The notes beneath the pieces were generated by a model. The model saw only the letters and a program-made list of their open reading frames with translations, was not told where the DNA came from and searched no databases. 43,505 bases of DNA from Planctomycetota bacterium (GTDB lineage Bacteria; Planctomycetota; Planctomycetia; Gemmatales; Gemmataceae): contig VGZI01000029.1 in NCBI GenBank assembly GCA_016872605.1, forward strand, positions 1-43,505, read 5' to 3'. Below are positions 8,056-16,585 of the stretch, in pieces (positions within the stretch are counted from its first letter, which is position 1; every line of letters begins with the position of its first letter). The position numbers and the translations under genes were made by a program.

Positions 8056-10866
8056 CTACTCCAACGTCCTCTGCACCTGCTCGATGCGGAACGCCTCGAT
8101 GACGTCGCCGACCTTGATGTCATCGTAACCGGCGACTTTCATGCCGCACTCGAAGCCTTCGCGAACCTCGCCGACGTCTTCCTTGAATCGCTTGAGCGAC
8201 TCGAGTCCCGCGTTGCGATCGGGCGGCGGGTAAATGACGACGCCGTCGCGGATGACACGCACCTTGGCGTTGCGCTTGATGTTCCCCTGAGTCACATAAC
8301 AGCCGCCGATCGTGCCGACTCGGCTGATCTTGAACGTTTCGCGAACAATGGCCCGGCCTAGGTGGATGACTTCTTCGCGCGGCTTGAGCTTGCCTTCCAG
8401 GGCTGCGCGAATGTCATTGGTCAGGTTGTAGATGATATTGTACTCATGCAACTTGATGCCCCGCTCCTCGGCAAACGCCAAGGCGCGGTCGTCTGGAACC
8501 GCATTGAATCCGACAATCATCGTGTCTTCCGGCGACGCGAGGGCGAGCCAAACGTCGTTCTCGGTGATGGCGCCGACGCCGGCTTCAAGGATGCGAACGC
8601 GGACTTCTTCGTGATGCAGCTTGTCGAGTTCCTTGCGAATGGCTTCGATCGAGCCGCGGAAGTCGGCCTTGAGGATGATCTTGAGCTCCTGGATCTTCGT
8701 TTCCGTCAGGCGGTCGAGCGTCAAGGCGGGCCGTTTGGTGACACTGGCCACACGCTGCTTCTGCCGGCGTTCGTCGGCAACCTGAGCGGCGGCGTTGAGG
8801 TCCGGCAGCACGTGGAAATCGTCCCCAGCTTCGGGAATATCGTTCAGGCCGGTGATGCGCACGGGCACGCTCGGTCCGGCCTCCTGAATCGGCTGTCCCA
8901 AATCGTTGTAAAGCTGCCGAACGCGTCCGCTGGTGGCGCCGCAGAGGATGACGTCCCCTTTGCGAAGGGTTCCATTGCGAACCAACAGCGTGGCGAGCAC
9001 GCCCTCCCCTTCGGTGAGCATTGCTTCGAGGCACGCTCCCGTTGCTTGAATCTTGGGGTTCGCCTTGAGTTCCTTCAACTCCGCGACGACCGCCAACTGA
9101 TCGAGCAACTCATCAATGCCCTTGCCCGTGACAGCGCTGGTTTCGACGAACGGCGTATCGCCGCCCATGTTGTCGGGCAAGACGTTGAGCCCGTAGAGTT
9201 GCTGCCGAGTGCGGTTGACGTTGGCACTGGGCATGTCGATCTTGTTGATGGCGATGACCAGCGATACCCCGGCCGCCTTGGCGTGGCTGATCGCCTCCTC
9301 GGTCTGCGGCATTACGCCGTCGTCGGCCGCGACGACGATGACCGCGACATCCGTCACCTGGGCGCCGCGGGCACGCATCTTGGTGAACGCTTCATGTCCC
9401 GGCGTATCAAGAAATGTCACCGGCCGGCCGCCGTGGTCGACCCGCCATGCGCGGATTACTTGCGTGATGCCTCCCGCCTCGGTGGCAACGATGTTGCTGC
9501 GGCGAATGCGATCAAGAAGCGAGGTCTTGCCATGATCGACGTGCCCCATGACCGTGACGATCGGCGCCCGCAACACGCGATCCTCGGGCTGATCGGGTTC
9601 TTCCATGCTCCTGAGGTATTCGTGCTCGGCAGTCTGCGGCGCCCGGATCGTCACTTCGCAGCCGAAGTCGAGCGCGACGAGTTGGGCCACCTCGGCGTCG
9701 ATGATCGAGTTGATGCTTGGACTGCCCAGGACACCGTGGTCCTTGAGCTTGAAGAGAAGCTCGGCAGCGCGAATTCCCAATTCTTCGGAGAGCAGACGCA
9801 CGCTGATGGGAGGTTCGAGTTCAAGCGATGTTGGACGTTGCTTAATGAGCGGTTTTGCTTTGAGCTTTAGTCGGCTCAGCGTCTTGCCACGACGGTCCGA
9901 CTCGTCTTCATTGACGACGATCTTGCCGTCGACAATCTCGACAGCCGTCTTGGCGCTCTTGCGTTCCTCGGCGCGGATATTGCGCTTCTTTTGGCGCTCC
10001 TCGCGGCCCGGAATAGCACGCTTCTTGTCGCGTTTACCGCCTTCATCCTCCTCGGCGCCTTCCTCGACCACGGCCGGTTGCGGGCGGAGGAGATCCTCGG
10101 CTCGGATCGGCTTGTTTTGGTCGACATGTTCCTTGGTCAACGCCACGATCGGCTTGGCGATCTTTTGGCCTTTGTCGTCGGTCTTGGGCTGTTGCTTGAG
10201 GCTCGGCGGCGCGATCGGCTTGAGATTCTGCAAATGCTGAGGCACAACCGGACGGCGCGGCTGTTCGGATCGCGGCGCGGGCTTGGCCGACCCAGTGTCC
10301 TTGGCAATCGGCGCTTTGTTGAGGTCCTGAGGAGTCTTCGGCAAACCCGGGGTGGTCGCCGGGCACGTAGACGGCGTCGGGGTGGAACGCGGCGGCTCGG
10401 CCTTGGTTTCCGGCTTCGCGGCAGGCGGCGGCTCGCTCGACGGCAGCGGCGCCGCCGCCGGCTTGGCGAGTGGCTGCTTCGATGGCAACACCGGAACCTT
10501 ATCCATGATGACCGGAATCGCCGACTTCGCCGCTGCTGGCGTCTCTTGCGCGACGGGCGAACTCGGCGCCGGGGCTCGACCCGCCTCCCCTGCCTCGCGC
10601 TTGACCGGTCGGCTGAGAATGGTGGGCACGGCGCGCTCGTCCGGCGCGACCACCTTGGTGACCGGTTTTGCCGTCGTGGGGGCCGACGGCGCTTTGCCCA
10701 CCTTCTTGACCATTTCTTCCAGGCGGATTTGCTGGTCGTGGTCGAGGCTGCTCAACTGGTTCTTCACGTCATAGCCGGCTTGTTCGCAGAGGCGCAGCAA
10801 ATCCGCAGTGTCCACATTGAGTTCGCGAGCCAGGATGTATACTCGAACTTTTTCGCGTTGCGCCAA
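8056..10866 (-). CDS. infB: Translation initiation factor IF-2
   Basis: A 936-residue protein starting with TTG at 10866; GGGAG six bases upstream and the IF2N start ([16 protein letters not shown]) support this. Order: IF2N domain (about 1-55), a long Pro/Ala/Lys-rich linker (about 60-330), a second IF2N-like segment ([21 protein letters not shown]), then the GTPase domain with GHVDHGKTS (about 439), DTPGHEAF and NKID, and the C-terminal domains that bind fMet-tRNA (ending [16 protein letters not shown] and [17 protein letters not shown]). The factor places initiator tRNA on the 30S subunit and promotes subunit joining. The linker makes it longer than the E. coli protein. def and fmt, needed for formyl-Met, are at 24 kb in this window. 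Confidence 0.98.
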   Translation of the reverse strand: MAQREKVRVYILARELNVDTADLLRLCEQAGYDVKNQLSSLDHDQQIRLEEMVKKVGKAPSAPTTAKPVTKVVAPDERAVPTILSRPVKREAGEAGRAPAPSSPVAQETPAAAKSAIPVIMDKVPVLPSKQPLAKPAAAPLPSSEPPPAAKPETKAEPPRSTPTPSTCPATTPGLPKTPQDLNKAPIAKDTGSAKPAPRSEQPRRPVVPQHLQNLKPIAPPSLKQQPKTDDKGQKIAKPIVALTKEHVDQNKPIRAEDLLRPQPAVVEEGAEEDEGGKRDKKRAIPGREERQKKRNIRAEERKSAKTAVEIVDGKIVVNEDESDRRGKTLSRLKLKAKPLIKQRPTSLELEPPISVRLLSEELGIRAAELLFKLKDHGVLGSPSINSIIDAEVAQLVALDFGCEVTIRAPQTAEHEYLRSMEEPDQPEDRVLRAPIVTVMGHVDHGKTSLLDRIRRSNIVATEAGGITQVIRAWRVDHGGRPVTFLDTPGHEAFTKMRARGAQVTDVAVIVVAADDGVMPQTEEAISHAKAAGVSLVIAINKIDMPSANVNRTRQQLYGLNVLPDNMGGDTPFVETSAVTGKGIDELLDQLAVVAELKELKANPKIQATGACLEAMLTEGEGVLATLLVRNGTLRKGDVILCGATSGRVRQLYNDLGQPIQEAGPSVPVRITGLNDIPEAGDDFHVLPDLNAAAQVADERRQKQRVASVTKRPALTLDRLTETKIQELKIILKADFRGSIEAIRKELDKLHHEEVRVRILEAGVGAITENDVWLALASPEDTMIVGFNAVPDDRALAFAEERGIKLHEYNIIYNLTNDIRAALEGKLKPREEVIHLGRAIVRETFKISRVGTIGGCYVTQGNIKRNAKVRVIRDGVVIYPPPDRNAGLESLKRFKEDVGEVREGFECGMKVAGYDDIKVGDVIEAFRIEQVQRTLE

Positions 10867-11047
10867 GCGTAACTCCCTTTCAGGCCAAATTGTTATGGCC
10901 AGAGCACACGTACACTCCCGTGAAGATTGAGCAGTTGTCGATTATTTTACCCGATCGCTGCAATCGGTAAAAGGGCGATCGTTCGCAAAGCTGCAAAAAT
11001 GTGGGAACCCCGATATCGCGCACCGATCATTGATCGGCGCCCTCACG

Positions 11048-12421
11048 TCATTGGGGTTGTGGGGGTTGCTCCTCTGTGACAGGGGGAAGTTCGGCGGGGG
11101 GTGTCTCGGTAGGTCCGGCCTCCGTGGACAATTCTTCCGGCGTTGCGGCTGACGTCTCTTCACTGGTTGGCGGTACTGTTTCCTCGGTTACGACCGCCGG
11201 GTCGGCCAGGTGTCCGGCGACCGTGCGGCCGGCGTTGGCTTCTTCGTCGGCGACCGCCTCGGCGGGCTTCTCATTCTCAATGCGCTCGGCGGCCTCCTCG
11301 GCCCACGCGATCATGGCCTCGGCTTGCTCCACTTCCATCCCGCCGATCTCGGCCAGGTCGGTTGGTTCAATGAACGTCACGTCAACATACGACATCAAGC
11401 CTTCCGTGATGAAGATTTCCACCAATTCATCCGAGATGCCCGGTATCTGGCGGAACCAATTCTCGGCTCGCTCGATGCTCTCGTTCATCTCGTCGATGGT
11501 CATGATTTCGATGTCCCAGCCGACGAGCTTGCTGGCAAGGCGAACGTTCTGCCCGCGCCGGCCGATCGCCAGCGAGAGCTGATCGTCCTTTACGAGCACG
11601 ATGGCCCGGCCCATGCGCGGGTAGAGGAAGACTTCGTCGATCTCGGCCGGCTGCAACGCGTTGGGGATCATGACCTGCAGCGACTCGTTCCAGCGAACGA
11701 TGTCGATGCGCTCGCCTCCCAGTTCGTCAACGATGTTCTTGATGCGGCTGCCGCGAACGCCGACGCAGGCGCCGACGCAATCGACCTTCATGTCGACACT
11801 GGAGACGGCAATCTTAGCGCGATAGCCGGCTTCGCGAGCAATCGCCTTGATCTCGATGGTGCGTTCCTTGATTTCCGGTATTTCGTTCTCGAATAACCGA
11901 CGCACAAAATCGGGATGGGTTCGCGACAAGACGATCTTGACGCGATGGCCTTGCTTTTTTACCTCCAGAATTACGGCTTTGATGCGTTCGTTGGGGTGAT
12001 GCGATTCGCCGGGGATCTGCTCGCCGCGCGGCAGAATCGCTTCGGTTTTCCCGAGATTCACGATACAAGCCGAGCCTTCGCCGCGTGTGACGGCGCCGTG
12101 CACCATATCCCCTTTCATGGCCGCGTATTCGTTGAAGACCGAGCTGCATTCTGCCTCGCGAATCTTCTGAATCATCACGTTCTTGGCGCTTTGAGCGGCG
12201 ATGCGTCCGAACTCGGCGGGATCGATAATGTTGTCGCCGACTTTGGCGCTGATATCCCCAGTGTCGCGATCGATGGTGACGACGACGCCCATTCCCTCGC
12301 CATATTTTTTTTCGGCTGCCAGCTGAAGCGCCGACTCGATGCCGGAGAAGATGATCTCGCGCTCGATATTCTTCTGGTGCTGCATCTCATCGATGATCCG
12401 CAGTAGATCCGAACCCTTCAT
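11048..12421 (-). CDS. nusA: Transcription termination/antitermination factor NusA
   Basis: A 457-residue protein with an AGGA site before the ATG at 12421. The N-terminal RNA polymerase-binding domain starts LLRIIDEMQHQKNIEREIIFSGIESAL. An S1 domain follows (GDMVHGAVTRGEGSACIVNLG), then two KH domains (GYRAKIAVSS...CVGVRGSRIKNIVDELGGERIDIV, and DDQLSLAIGRRGQNVRLASKL), then a helical segment with PGISDELVEIFITEGLMSY. The last 65 residues are a Pro/Glu/Thr-rich tail that is not part of the family core. It heads the operon with infB 181 bp downstream. rimP, often upstream, is missing here. Confidence 0.97.
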   Translation of the reverse strand: MKGSDLLRIIDEMQHQKNIEREIIFSGIESALQLAAEKKYGEGMGVVVTIDRDTGDISAKVGDNIIDPAEFGRIAAQSAKNVMIQKIREAECSSVFNEYAAMKGDMVHGAVTRGEGSACIVNLGKTEAILPRGEQIPGESHHPNERIKAVILEVKKQGHRVKIVLSRTHPDFVRRLFENEIPEIKERTIEIKAIAREAGYRAKIAVSSVDMKVDCVGACVGVRGSRIKNIVDELGGERIDIVRWNESLQVMIPNALQPAEIDEVFLYPRMGRAIVLVKDDQLSLAIGRRGQNVRLASKLVGWDIEIMTIDEMNESIERAENWFRQIPGISDELVEIFITEGLMSYVDVTFIEPTDLAEIGGMEVEQAEAMIAWAEEAAERIENEKPAEAVADEEANAGRTVAGHLADPAVVTEETVPPTSEETSAATPEELSTEAGPTETPPAELPPVTEEQPPQPQ

Positions 12422-12437
12422 GCGTCATTTCCTCGGT

Positions 12438-12487
12438 GTCTAGCCGCTCGCCTTTGGCGGGCACTCGCCGAAGGTGACCGGCTAAAC
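12438..12487. repeat. GTTTAGC palindrome, copy 4
   Basis: 22-nt arms at 12438-12459 and 12466-12487 pair at 18 of 22 positions with a 6-nt loop. It begins GTCTAGCCG and ends CCGGCTAAAC. It lies 16 nt upstream of the nusA start, so it may be within the nusA leader or mark the end of the upstream unit. Confidence 0.7.
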
Positions 12488-12500
12488 GAATCGGTACCAA

Positions 12501-12527
12501 CAAAAAAAGTGGGCTCCTGGCCCACTT
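12501..12527 (-). terminator. Rho-independent terminator of the MalK-type ATPase gene
   Basis: Read on the minus strand: AAGTGGGC, loop CAGGA, GCCCACTT, followed directly by a run of seven T. The 8-bp stem and T-run are a textbook intrinsic terminator, 35 bp past the stop of the ATPase gene at 12563, and separate it from nusA. Confidence 0.85.
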
Positions 12528-12562
12528 GGCTTCTGCGCGCGTGGACGTGCGCACCCGCGTCG

Positions 12563-13738
12563 TCAACCCGTCGGCAACGCCAACGTACGACCGGTGTCGG
12601 CGTCAAACCAGTATGCACGCGCCATGCTAAACGTCATCGTCACGGCCTGGCCTCTTTCCAATCGCTCGTCCGCGCTTGCCCGGCCCACGAGCCGAGTGCC
12701 TGCACTTCCGGAGGTGACGCCGACATCCTCGTCGCGCGACTCCAAGTCCAGAATGTGCGAGACAATCTGCGGATCATCTTCCCCCGCGGGCGACGCCGTG
12801 GAACAGCGCACGTCGTACGCTGCCACTCCCATCATGATATGAACTTTCCCTTTGCCTGGGTGTAAATTCTCGCCAGAGCATAGCGATTCGCGCAATGCCG
12901 ACACGACCTGGACCGACATCGGCCACCGTCCGAGCGGACAATGGAAGTAGGTGTCCATGTCGTGCCGCTGGACATCGCCGAGAAAGAAATTCATGCCGCC
13001 GGTTTGATGATGGATCAACTCCACCACGTAGCGATGCTTGGGGCATCGCCGGACCTCAACCGGCTCGCCCATCTGAACGATTGTGCCGTGCGCCATGATC
13101 GCGACTTGATCGCCGACCGCGAAGGCCTCTTCCGGGTCGTGAGTCACGTAAACGGATGTCGCCAAGAATTCGCGCAGAAGTAGACGCATTTTCCGACGCA
13201 GGGATAAGCGAAGCGGAGCGTCAAGGTGGCTCAAGGGTTCGTCAAGCAGGACAAGCTTGGAGCGACGCAACAAACATCGGCCAAAGCCGACGCGTTGCTG
13301 CTGACCGCCAGAGAGCTGGTTCAGCGGCGTATCCAGTTGGTCCTTGAGGTCCAGGAGTTCCGCGACCCGGCTCAGTTCCCTTTCCTCCTCGGTCGAAATC
13401 CCGACGAAAACGGCCCAGGGGCGAGCCAGGGTCCACGCCCAGCGAAGATTTTGCCGCACTGTCTGGTCGCCGAAGAGTGCTGGTCGTTGGAACAACATGG
13501 CCACGTCGCGCTCGTGAGCGGGAACATCGTTTACATTACGGCCGCCGATGAAGATGTTTCCTGTCGACTCAGCTTCCAGTCCGGCGATGATGCGCAGCAG
13601 CGTCGTCTTACCGCATCCGGAGGGACCGACCAAGGCCAGGCATTCCCCTGAGGGAACCGTGAGCGTAATGTCCCGGAGCACCGGCGTCGGCGGTATGAAG
13701 CTTTTGCCAACGTCTTCGAGGCGAAGCTCAGCCGACAC
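12563..13738 (-). CDS. ABC transporter ATP-binding protein, MalK/UgpC type
   Basis: A 391-residue ATPase starting with GTG at 13738; AGGAGG lies 9 nt upstream. The nucleotide-binding domain has Walker A GPSGCGKTT, Q-loop FQRPALF, signature LSGGQQQRVG, Walker B LVLLDEPLSHLDAP and switch VTHD. A C-terminal domain of about 150 residues follows, with TOBE-like strands (MGEPVEVRRCPKHRYV, MTFSMARAYWFDADTGRTL). This layout is that of ATPases for sugar, glycerol-phosphate, spermidine or ferric-ion import. No permease or binding protein is encoded next to it, so the substrate is unknown. It is divergent from the ArsR gene with 105 bp between starts. Confidence 0.92.
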   Translation of the reverse strand: MSAELRLEDVGKSFIPPTPVLRDITLTVPSGECLALVGPSGCGKTTLLRIIAGLEAESTGNIFIGGRNVNDVPAHERDVAMLFQRPALFGDQTVRQNLRWAWTLARPWAVFVGISTEEERELSRVAELLDLKDQLDTPLNQLSGGQQQRVGFGRCLLRRSKLVLLDEPLSHLDAPLRLSLRRKMRLLLREFLATSVYVTHDPEEAFAVGDQVAIMAHGTIVQMGEPVEVRRCPKHRYVVELIHHQTGGMNFFLGDVQRHDMDTYFHCPLGRWPMSVQVVSALRESLCSGENLHPGKGKVHIMMGVAAYDVRCSTASPAGEDDPQIVSHILDLESRDEDVGVTSGSAGTRLVGRASADERLERGQAVTMTFSMARAYWFDADTGRTLALPTG

Positions 13739-13843
13739 GCTTGTCGTCCTCCTGTAAGGATCCCTTGAAATGCGGCAATAATATAATCATACATGTGCCG
13801 CGCGCACTTCGTTGCCGGTGCGTCCAGTTCATGGGACGGTTCT

Positions 13844-14161
13844 ATGGAAGATCAGTTGCAATCGAGTGTTTGCGCTCGATATCTCAAAGCCCTCAGCGAT
13901 CCCGATCGGCTCAAGATCATTCAATGCCTTCAGGACGGTCCGAAGAACGTGAGCGAAATCGCAGGCTTGTTGGGCCGCGAACTCGTGAATGTATCGCATC
14001 ATCTCGGCGTGTTGCGACATGCGGGGATTGTTCAGGACCGAAAACAGGGCAAGTACGTTCTTTACTCGCTGCATCCTTCGGTGCTTGCGAAAAAGAAGCG
14101 ATCCGACCATGGCAAGGAGATTCTTGACCTGGGCTGCTGCCGCCTGGAGTGGGATGGCTGA
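13844..14161 (+). CDS. ArsR/SmtB-family transcriptional regulator
   Basis: A 105-residue protein from the ATG at 13844 (the frame is open to 13793). The winged helix is clear: YLKALSDPDRLKIIQCL, then NVSEIAGLLGR, the recognition helix LVNVSHHLGVLRHAGIV, and the wing DRKQGKYVLYSLHP. The typical alpha-3 metal site (ELCxCxL) is not present. Cysteines occur near the C-terminus (LDLGCCRLEW), which could form a different sensing site. Such repressors often control the gene next to them: here the aquaglyceroporin 100 bp downstream on the same strand and perhaps the divergent ATPase. A TATAAT-like hexamer is at 13782-13787 in the divergent gap. Confidence 0.88.
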   Translation: MEDQLQSSVCARYLKALSDPDRLKIIQCLQDGPKNVSEIAGLLGRELVNVSHHLGVLRHAGIVQDRKQGKYVLYSLHPSVLAKKKRSDHGKEILDLGCCRLEWDG

Positions 14162-14189
14162 TCGTTCTGGAATATAACATTCGTCAGAT

Positions 14190-14199
14190 TATTCGAATA
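14190..14199. promoter_or_regulatory. Candidate ArsR operator before the aquaglyceroporin gene
   Basis: The AT-rich gap between the ArsR gene and the channel gene contains the perfect 10-bp palindrome TATTCGAATA. An ATTCG lies 16 bp upstream (14179-14183), which with the CGAAT at 14194-14198 makes a wider inverted pair. ArsR-family sites are short AT-rich inverted repeats, so this is a reasonable candidate, but the claim rests on position and symmetry only. Confidence 0.3.
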
Positions 14200-14264
14200 T
14201 AGGCACATGGATCCTCAGCACGTGCCTACGGCACGCGATGCAAATCTGGAGGTATCTCACGCCG

Positions 14265-15155
14265 ATGGCTGCGCCGGTTCCTTCCTTGTTGGCTCGATCC
14301 GGCGCGGAAACGCTTGGGACGTTTGTCCTGGTGTTCCTCGGTTGCGGCTCGGTGCATGTGGCGGCGCTCACGGGCGATCTGGGCCTCGGATCGGTGGCGC
14401 TGGTTTGGGCCGTCGCGATCATGTTGGCCATCTTCAGCGTGGGAGCAATCAGCGGCGCCCACATCAATCCCGCCATGACGCTTGCGTTTGCCCTGTGGGA
14501 CCAGTTCCCTTGGCGCGATGTGCCGGCCTATCTTGTCGCCCAGATTGTTGGAGCCTTCACCGCGGCAGTGATTTTGTTCGCCCTTTTTCATCCGATGCTC
14601 GAGGAACGCGAGCGGGCCAAGGACGTGAAACGCGGACAAGCTGGAAGTGAAATTACGGCGATGTGCTATGGAGAGTACTTCCCGAATCCCGGCAAGTTCG
14701 GAAGCGGTGCCGGTCCTTACGACTCCGACGCCCACGCCAAACACAATCAGATGGTGGGCGAGCTGATGGCATGTTTCGCAGAGTTTCTCGGCACGCTAAT
14801 CCTGGCCTTCGTAGTCTTCGCCCTCGCCGACGAGCGCAACACAGCGACGCCGGCGGCCCGGCTGGCGCCCGTGTTCATCGGACTGACGGTTGCGGTGCTG
14901 ATCATGGTCATTGCGCCGTTGACGCAGGCATGCTTCAACCCGGCTCGCGATATCGGTCCCCGTCTGTTCGCATGGCTGGCCGGCTGGGGCGATATCGCTA
15001 TCCCTGGCCCACGCAGCGCGACCGGCTTTTTCACCGTCTACATTCTCGCCCCGATCGCTGGGGCTATTGCCGGCGGCGCCATTTACTGCCACGTCGTGCG
15101 CCTGTGCCTGCCCGCCGCCGATTCAGAGAGTGCTTCGCCAGGGGTAGGCGTTTAG
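14265..15155 (+). CDS. Aquaglyceroporin (MIP family channel)
   Basis: An inner-membrane channel of 296 residues from the ATG at 14265, which has GGAGG 12 nt upstream; the frame also allows ATG at 14238, with no ribosome site. Both pore motifs are intact: SGAHINPAMTLAFAL and QACFNPARDIGPRLFAW. The Asp after the second NPAR and the following GPRLFAW are typical of glycerol facilitators rather than water-only channels. Six hydrophobic helices fit the family. A longer loop (about residues 110-165) separates the two halves. With ArsR directly upstream, arsenite or another metalloid is a likely substrate, as for AqpS of rhizobial ars operons; that is inference. Confidence 0.92.
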   Translation: MAAPVPSLLARSGAETLGTFVLVFLGCGSVHVAALTGDLGLGSVALVWAVAIMLAIFSVGAISGAHINPAMTLAFALWDQFPWRDVPAYLVAQIVGAFTAAVILFALFHPMLEERERAKDVKRGQAGSEITAMCYGEYFPNPGKFGSGAGPYDSDAHAKHNQMVGELMACFAEFLGTLILAFVVFALADERNTATPAARLAPVFIGLTVAVLIMVIAPLTQACFNPARDIGPRLFAWLAGWGDIAIPGPRSATGFFTVYILAPIAGAIAGGAIYCHVVRLCLPAADSESASPGVGV

Positions 15156-15196
15156 ACGGCTCGCCGCCTCAATCGGATCGGCGCAAAAGCGATGTC

Positions 15197-15268
15197 GTTT
15201 AACCTCGTCTCGCACAGGCGGGCGGACGCCGTGTCAGGTCCGCCCGCCTCTGCGAGGCGTGGCTAAAC
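15197..15268. repeat. GTTTAGC palindrome, copy 5 (long form)
   Basis: 31-nt arms (15197-15227 and 15238-15268) pair at 27 of 31 positions with a 10-nt loop. The ends are GTTTAACC and GGCTAAAC, and the inner part is AGGCGGGCGGAC and its complement. It lies between the aquaglyceroporin and the Gld-like ATPase. Confidence 0.85.
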
Positions 15269-15385
15269 TGTGCGGCCTGCCCTCTTGAAATCTTGCGCCG
15301 GCTTCCTAAATCTTACTTTCCCCAACCGGGATGGTCCGCGCGGCCTGCGCGAGCCGTCCCGGCGGGTTTTTCCCAGGGACCGAAC

Positions 15386-16414
15386 ATGATCGAAGTGGAA
15401 AACCTCACGAAATACTTCGGCCCCATCATGGCCATCGATCGTATTTCGTTCAAAGTCGGACAGGGCGAAATCGTCGGCTTCCTCGGCCTCAACGGCGCCG
15501 GCAAGACCACGACGATGCGCATCCTCACCAGCTATCTTCCGGCCACCAGCGGCATCGCACGCATCGCCGGCTTCGACGTCATGCTTGAATCGACCGAAGT
15601 GCGCAAGAACATCGGCTACCTGCCCGAAAGCGTGCCGCTCTACCCGGAGATGCGCGTCGACGAATACCTCGACTTCCGCGCCAAGCTCAAGGGCGTGCCT
15701 CGCTCCGAACGCAATGAACGGCTCGGCTTTTGCCTGGAGCGCTGCCGGCTCGTCACGGTACGGCGTCGGCTGATCGGCACGCTGTCGAAAGGCTATCGGC
15801 AACGCGTGGGTCTCGCCGACGCCATGATCCACAACCCGGCGATTCTGATTCTCGACGAGCCGACCGCCGGCCTCGACCCCGCGCAAATCCGCGAAACGCT
15901 CGCTTTGTTGCGCGAACTCGGTGAATCGCACACGATCTTGCTGTCTACACACATCCTCACCGAAGTCGAAGCGATCTGCGAACGTGTGATCATCATTTCC
16001 AGCGGACGTATCGGTCTCGACAAATATCTGGACGATATCGAGTCGGAAAACGTCATTCTCTTGGAAGTGCGTGGGCCCTCGGACAAGGTGATCAACACGG
16101 TCAAGGGACTGGGCGCTGTCTTAGCCATTCAGACGCATCCGGTGGAAGACGGCGTCACCAAGATCGACGTACGAACGGCCGACGACAAGGACATTCGCGA
16201 GGAGATCAGCCACGCCATGGCATCAAAGGGCTGGGCCATTCGCCGTCTGGAGCGCAAAGGCCGGAGTCTGGCCGACGCGTTTTTCGAGATTCTGCGCGTG
16301 GACGATCCGCTCAAGGATGCGCCGGCCGCCGCGGAAACCAAACCGGCCCCCGCCCCGGCACCAACGACCGATACAACGACGACGCCCTCTGAAAAAGAAG
16401 CGATCCAACCATAG
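15386..16414 (+). CDS. ABC transporter ATP-binding protein, GldA-like
   Basis: A 342-residue ATPase from the ATG at 15386 (AGGGA site 8 nt upstream); the frame is open to 15293. Motifs: Walker A GLNGAGKTTT, Q-loop YLPESVPLYPEM, signature LSKGYRQRVGLADAM (LSKGY in place of LSGGQ, usual for this subgroup), Walker B ILILDEPTAGLDP, switch STHIL. The C-terminal 100 residues form the regulatory part, with a Pro/Ala/Thr-rich tail. It matches GldA/NatA-type ATPases that work with ABC-2 permeases. It is the first gene of a four-gene unit with a permease, a GldG-like protein and a DUF4340 protein. In Bacteroidetes GldAFG is linked to gliding; elsewhere the cargo is unknown. Confidence 0.94.
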   Translation: MIEVENLTKYFGPIMAIDRISFKVGQGEIVGFLGLNGAGKTTTMRILTSYLPATSGIARIAGFDVMLESTEVRKNIGYLPESVPLYPEMRVDEYLDFRAKLKGVPRSERNERLGFCLERCRLVTVRRRLIGTLSKGYRQRVGLADAMIHNPAILILDEPTAGLDPAQIRETLALLRELGESHTILLSTHILTEVEAICERVIIISSGRIGLDKYLDDIESENVILLEVRGPSDKVINTVKGLGAVLAIQTHPVEDGVTKIDVRTADDKDIREEISHAMASKGWAIRRLERKGRSLADAFFEILRVDDPLKDAPAAAETKPAPAPAPTTDTTTTPSEKEAIQP

Positions 16415-16438
16415 CGTATGGCGAAGAAGATGAGGAAC

Positions 16439-16560
16439 TAACCACCGAGACACAGCGAACACAGAGGAAGTCCCAGAATTGCAGGATCCCGCTGTCGAGT
16501 TTGTCACGTGTATTTCATAGGCCGTATTTCTCCTCTGTGTTCTCTGCGCCTCTGTGGTTA
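16439..16560. repeat. ACCACxGAGxCxCAG...CTCTGTGGT palindrome
   Basis: 30-nt arms at 16439-16468 and 16531-16560 pair at 26 of 30 positions, with a 62-nt interior. The interior carries no obvious gene. It fills most of the gap between the ATPase and the permease genes. A related but more diverged element is at 37971-38120, and a single arm occurs near 31140-31167. Confidence 0.8.
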
Positions 16561-16585
16561 CAAGGTTTTTTGATTTGAGGACCGC

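Noticed and set aside
8362..9870. A 502-codon plus-strand open frame
   Set aside because: It is antisense to infB, which is certain. The long open frame is explained by codon bias.
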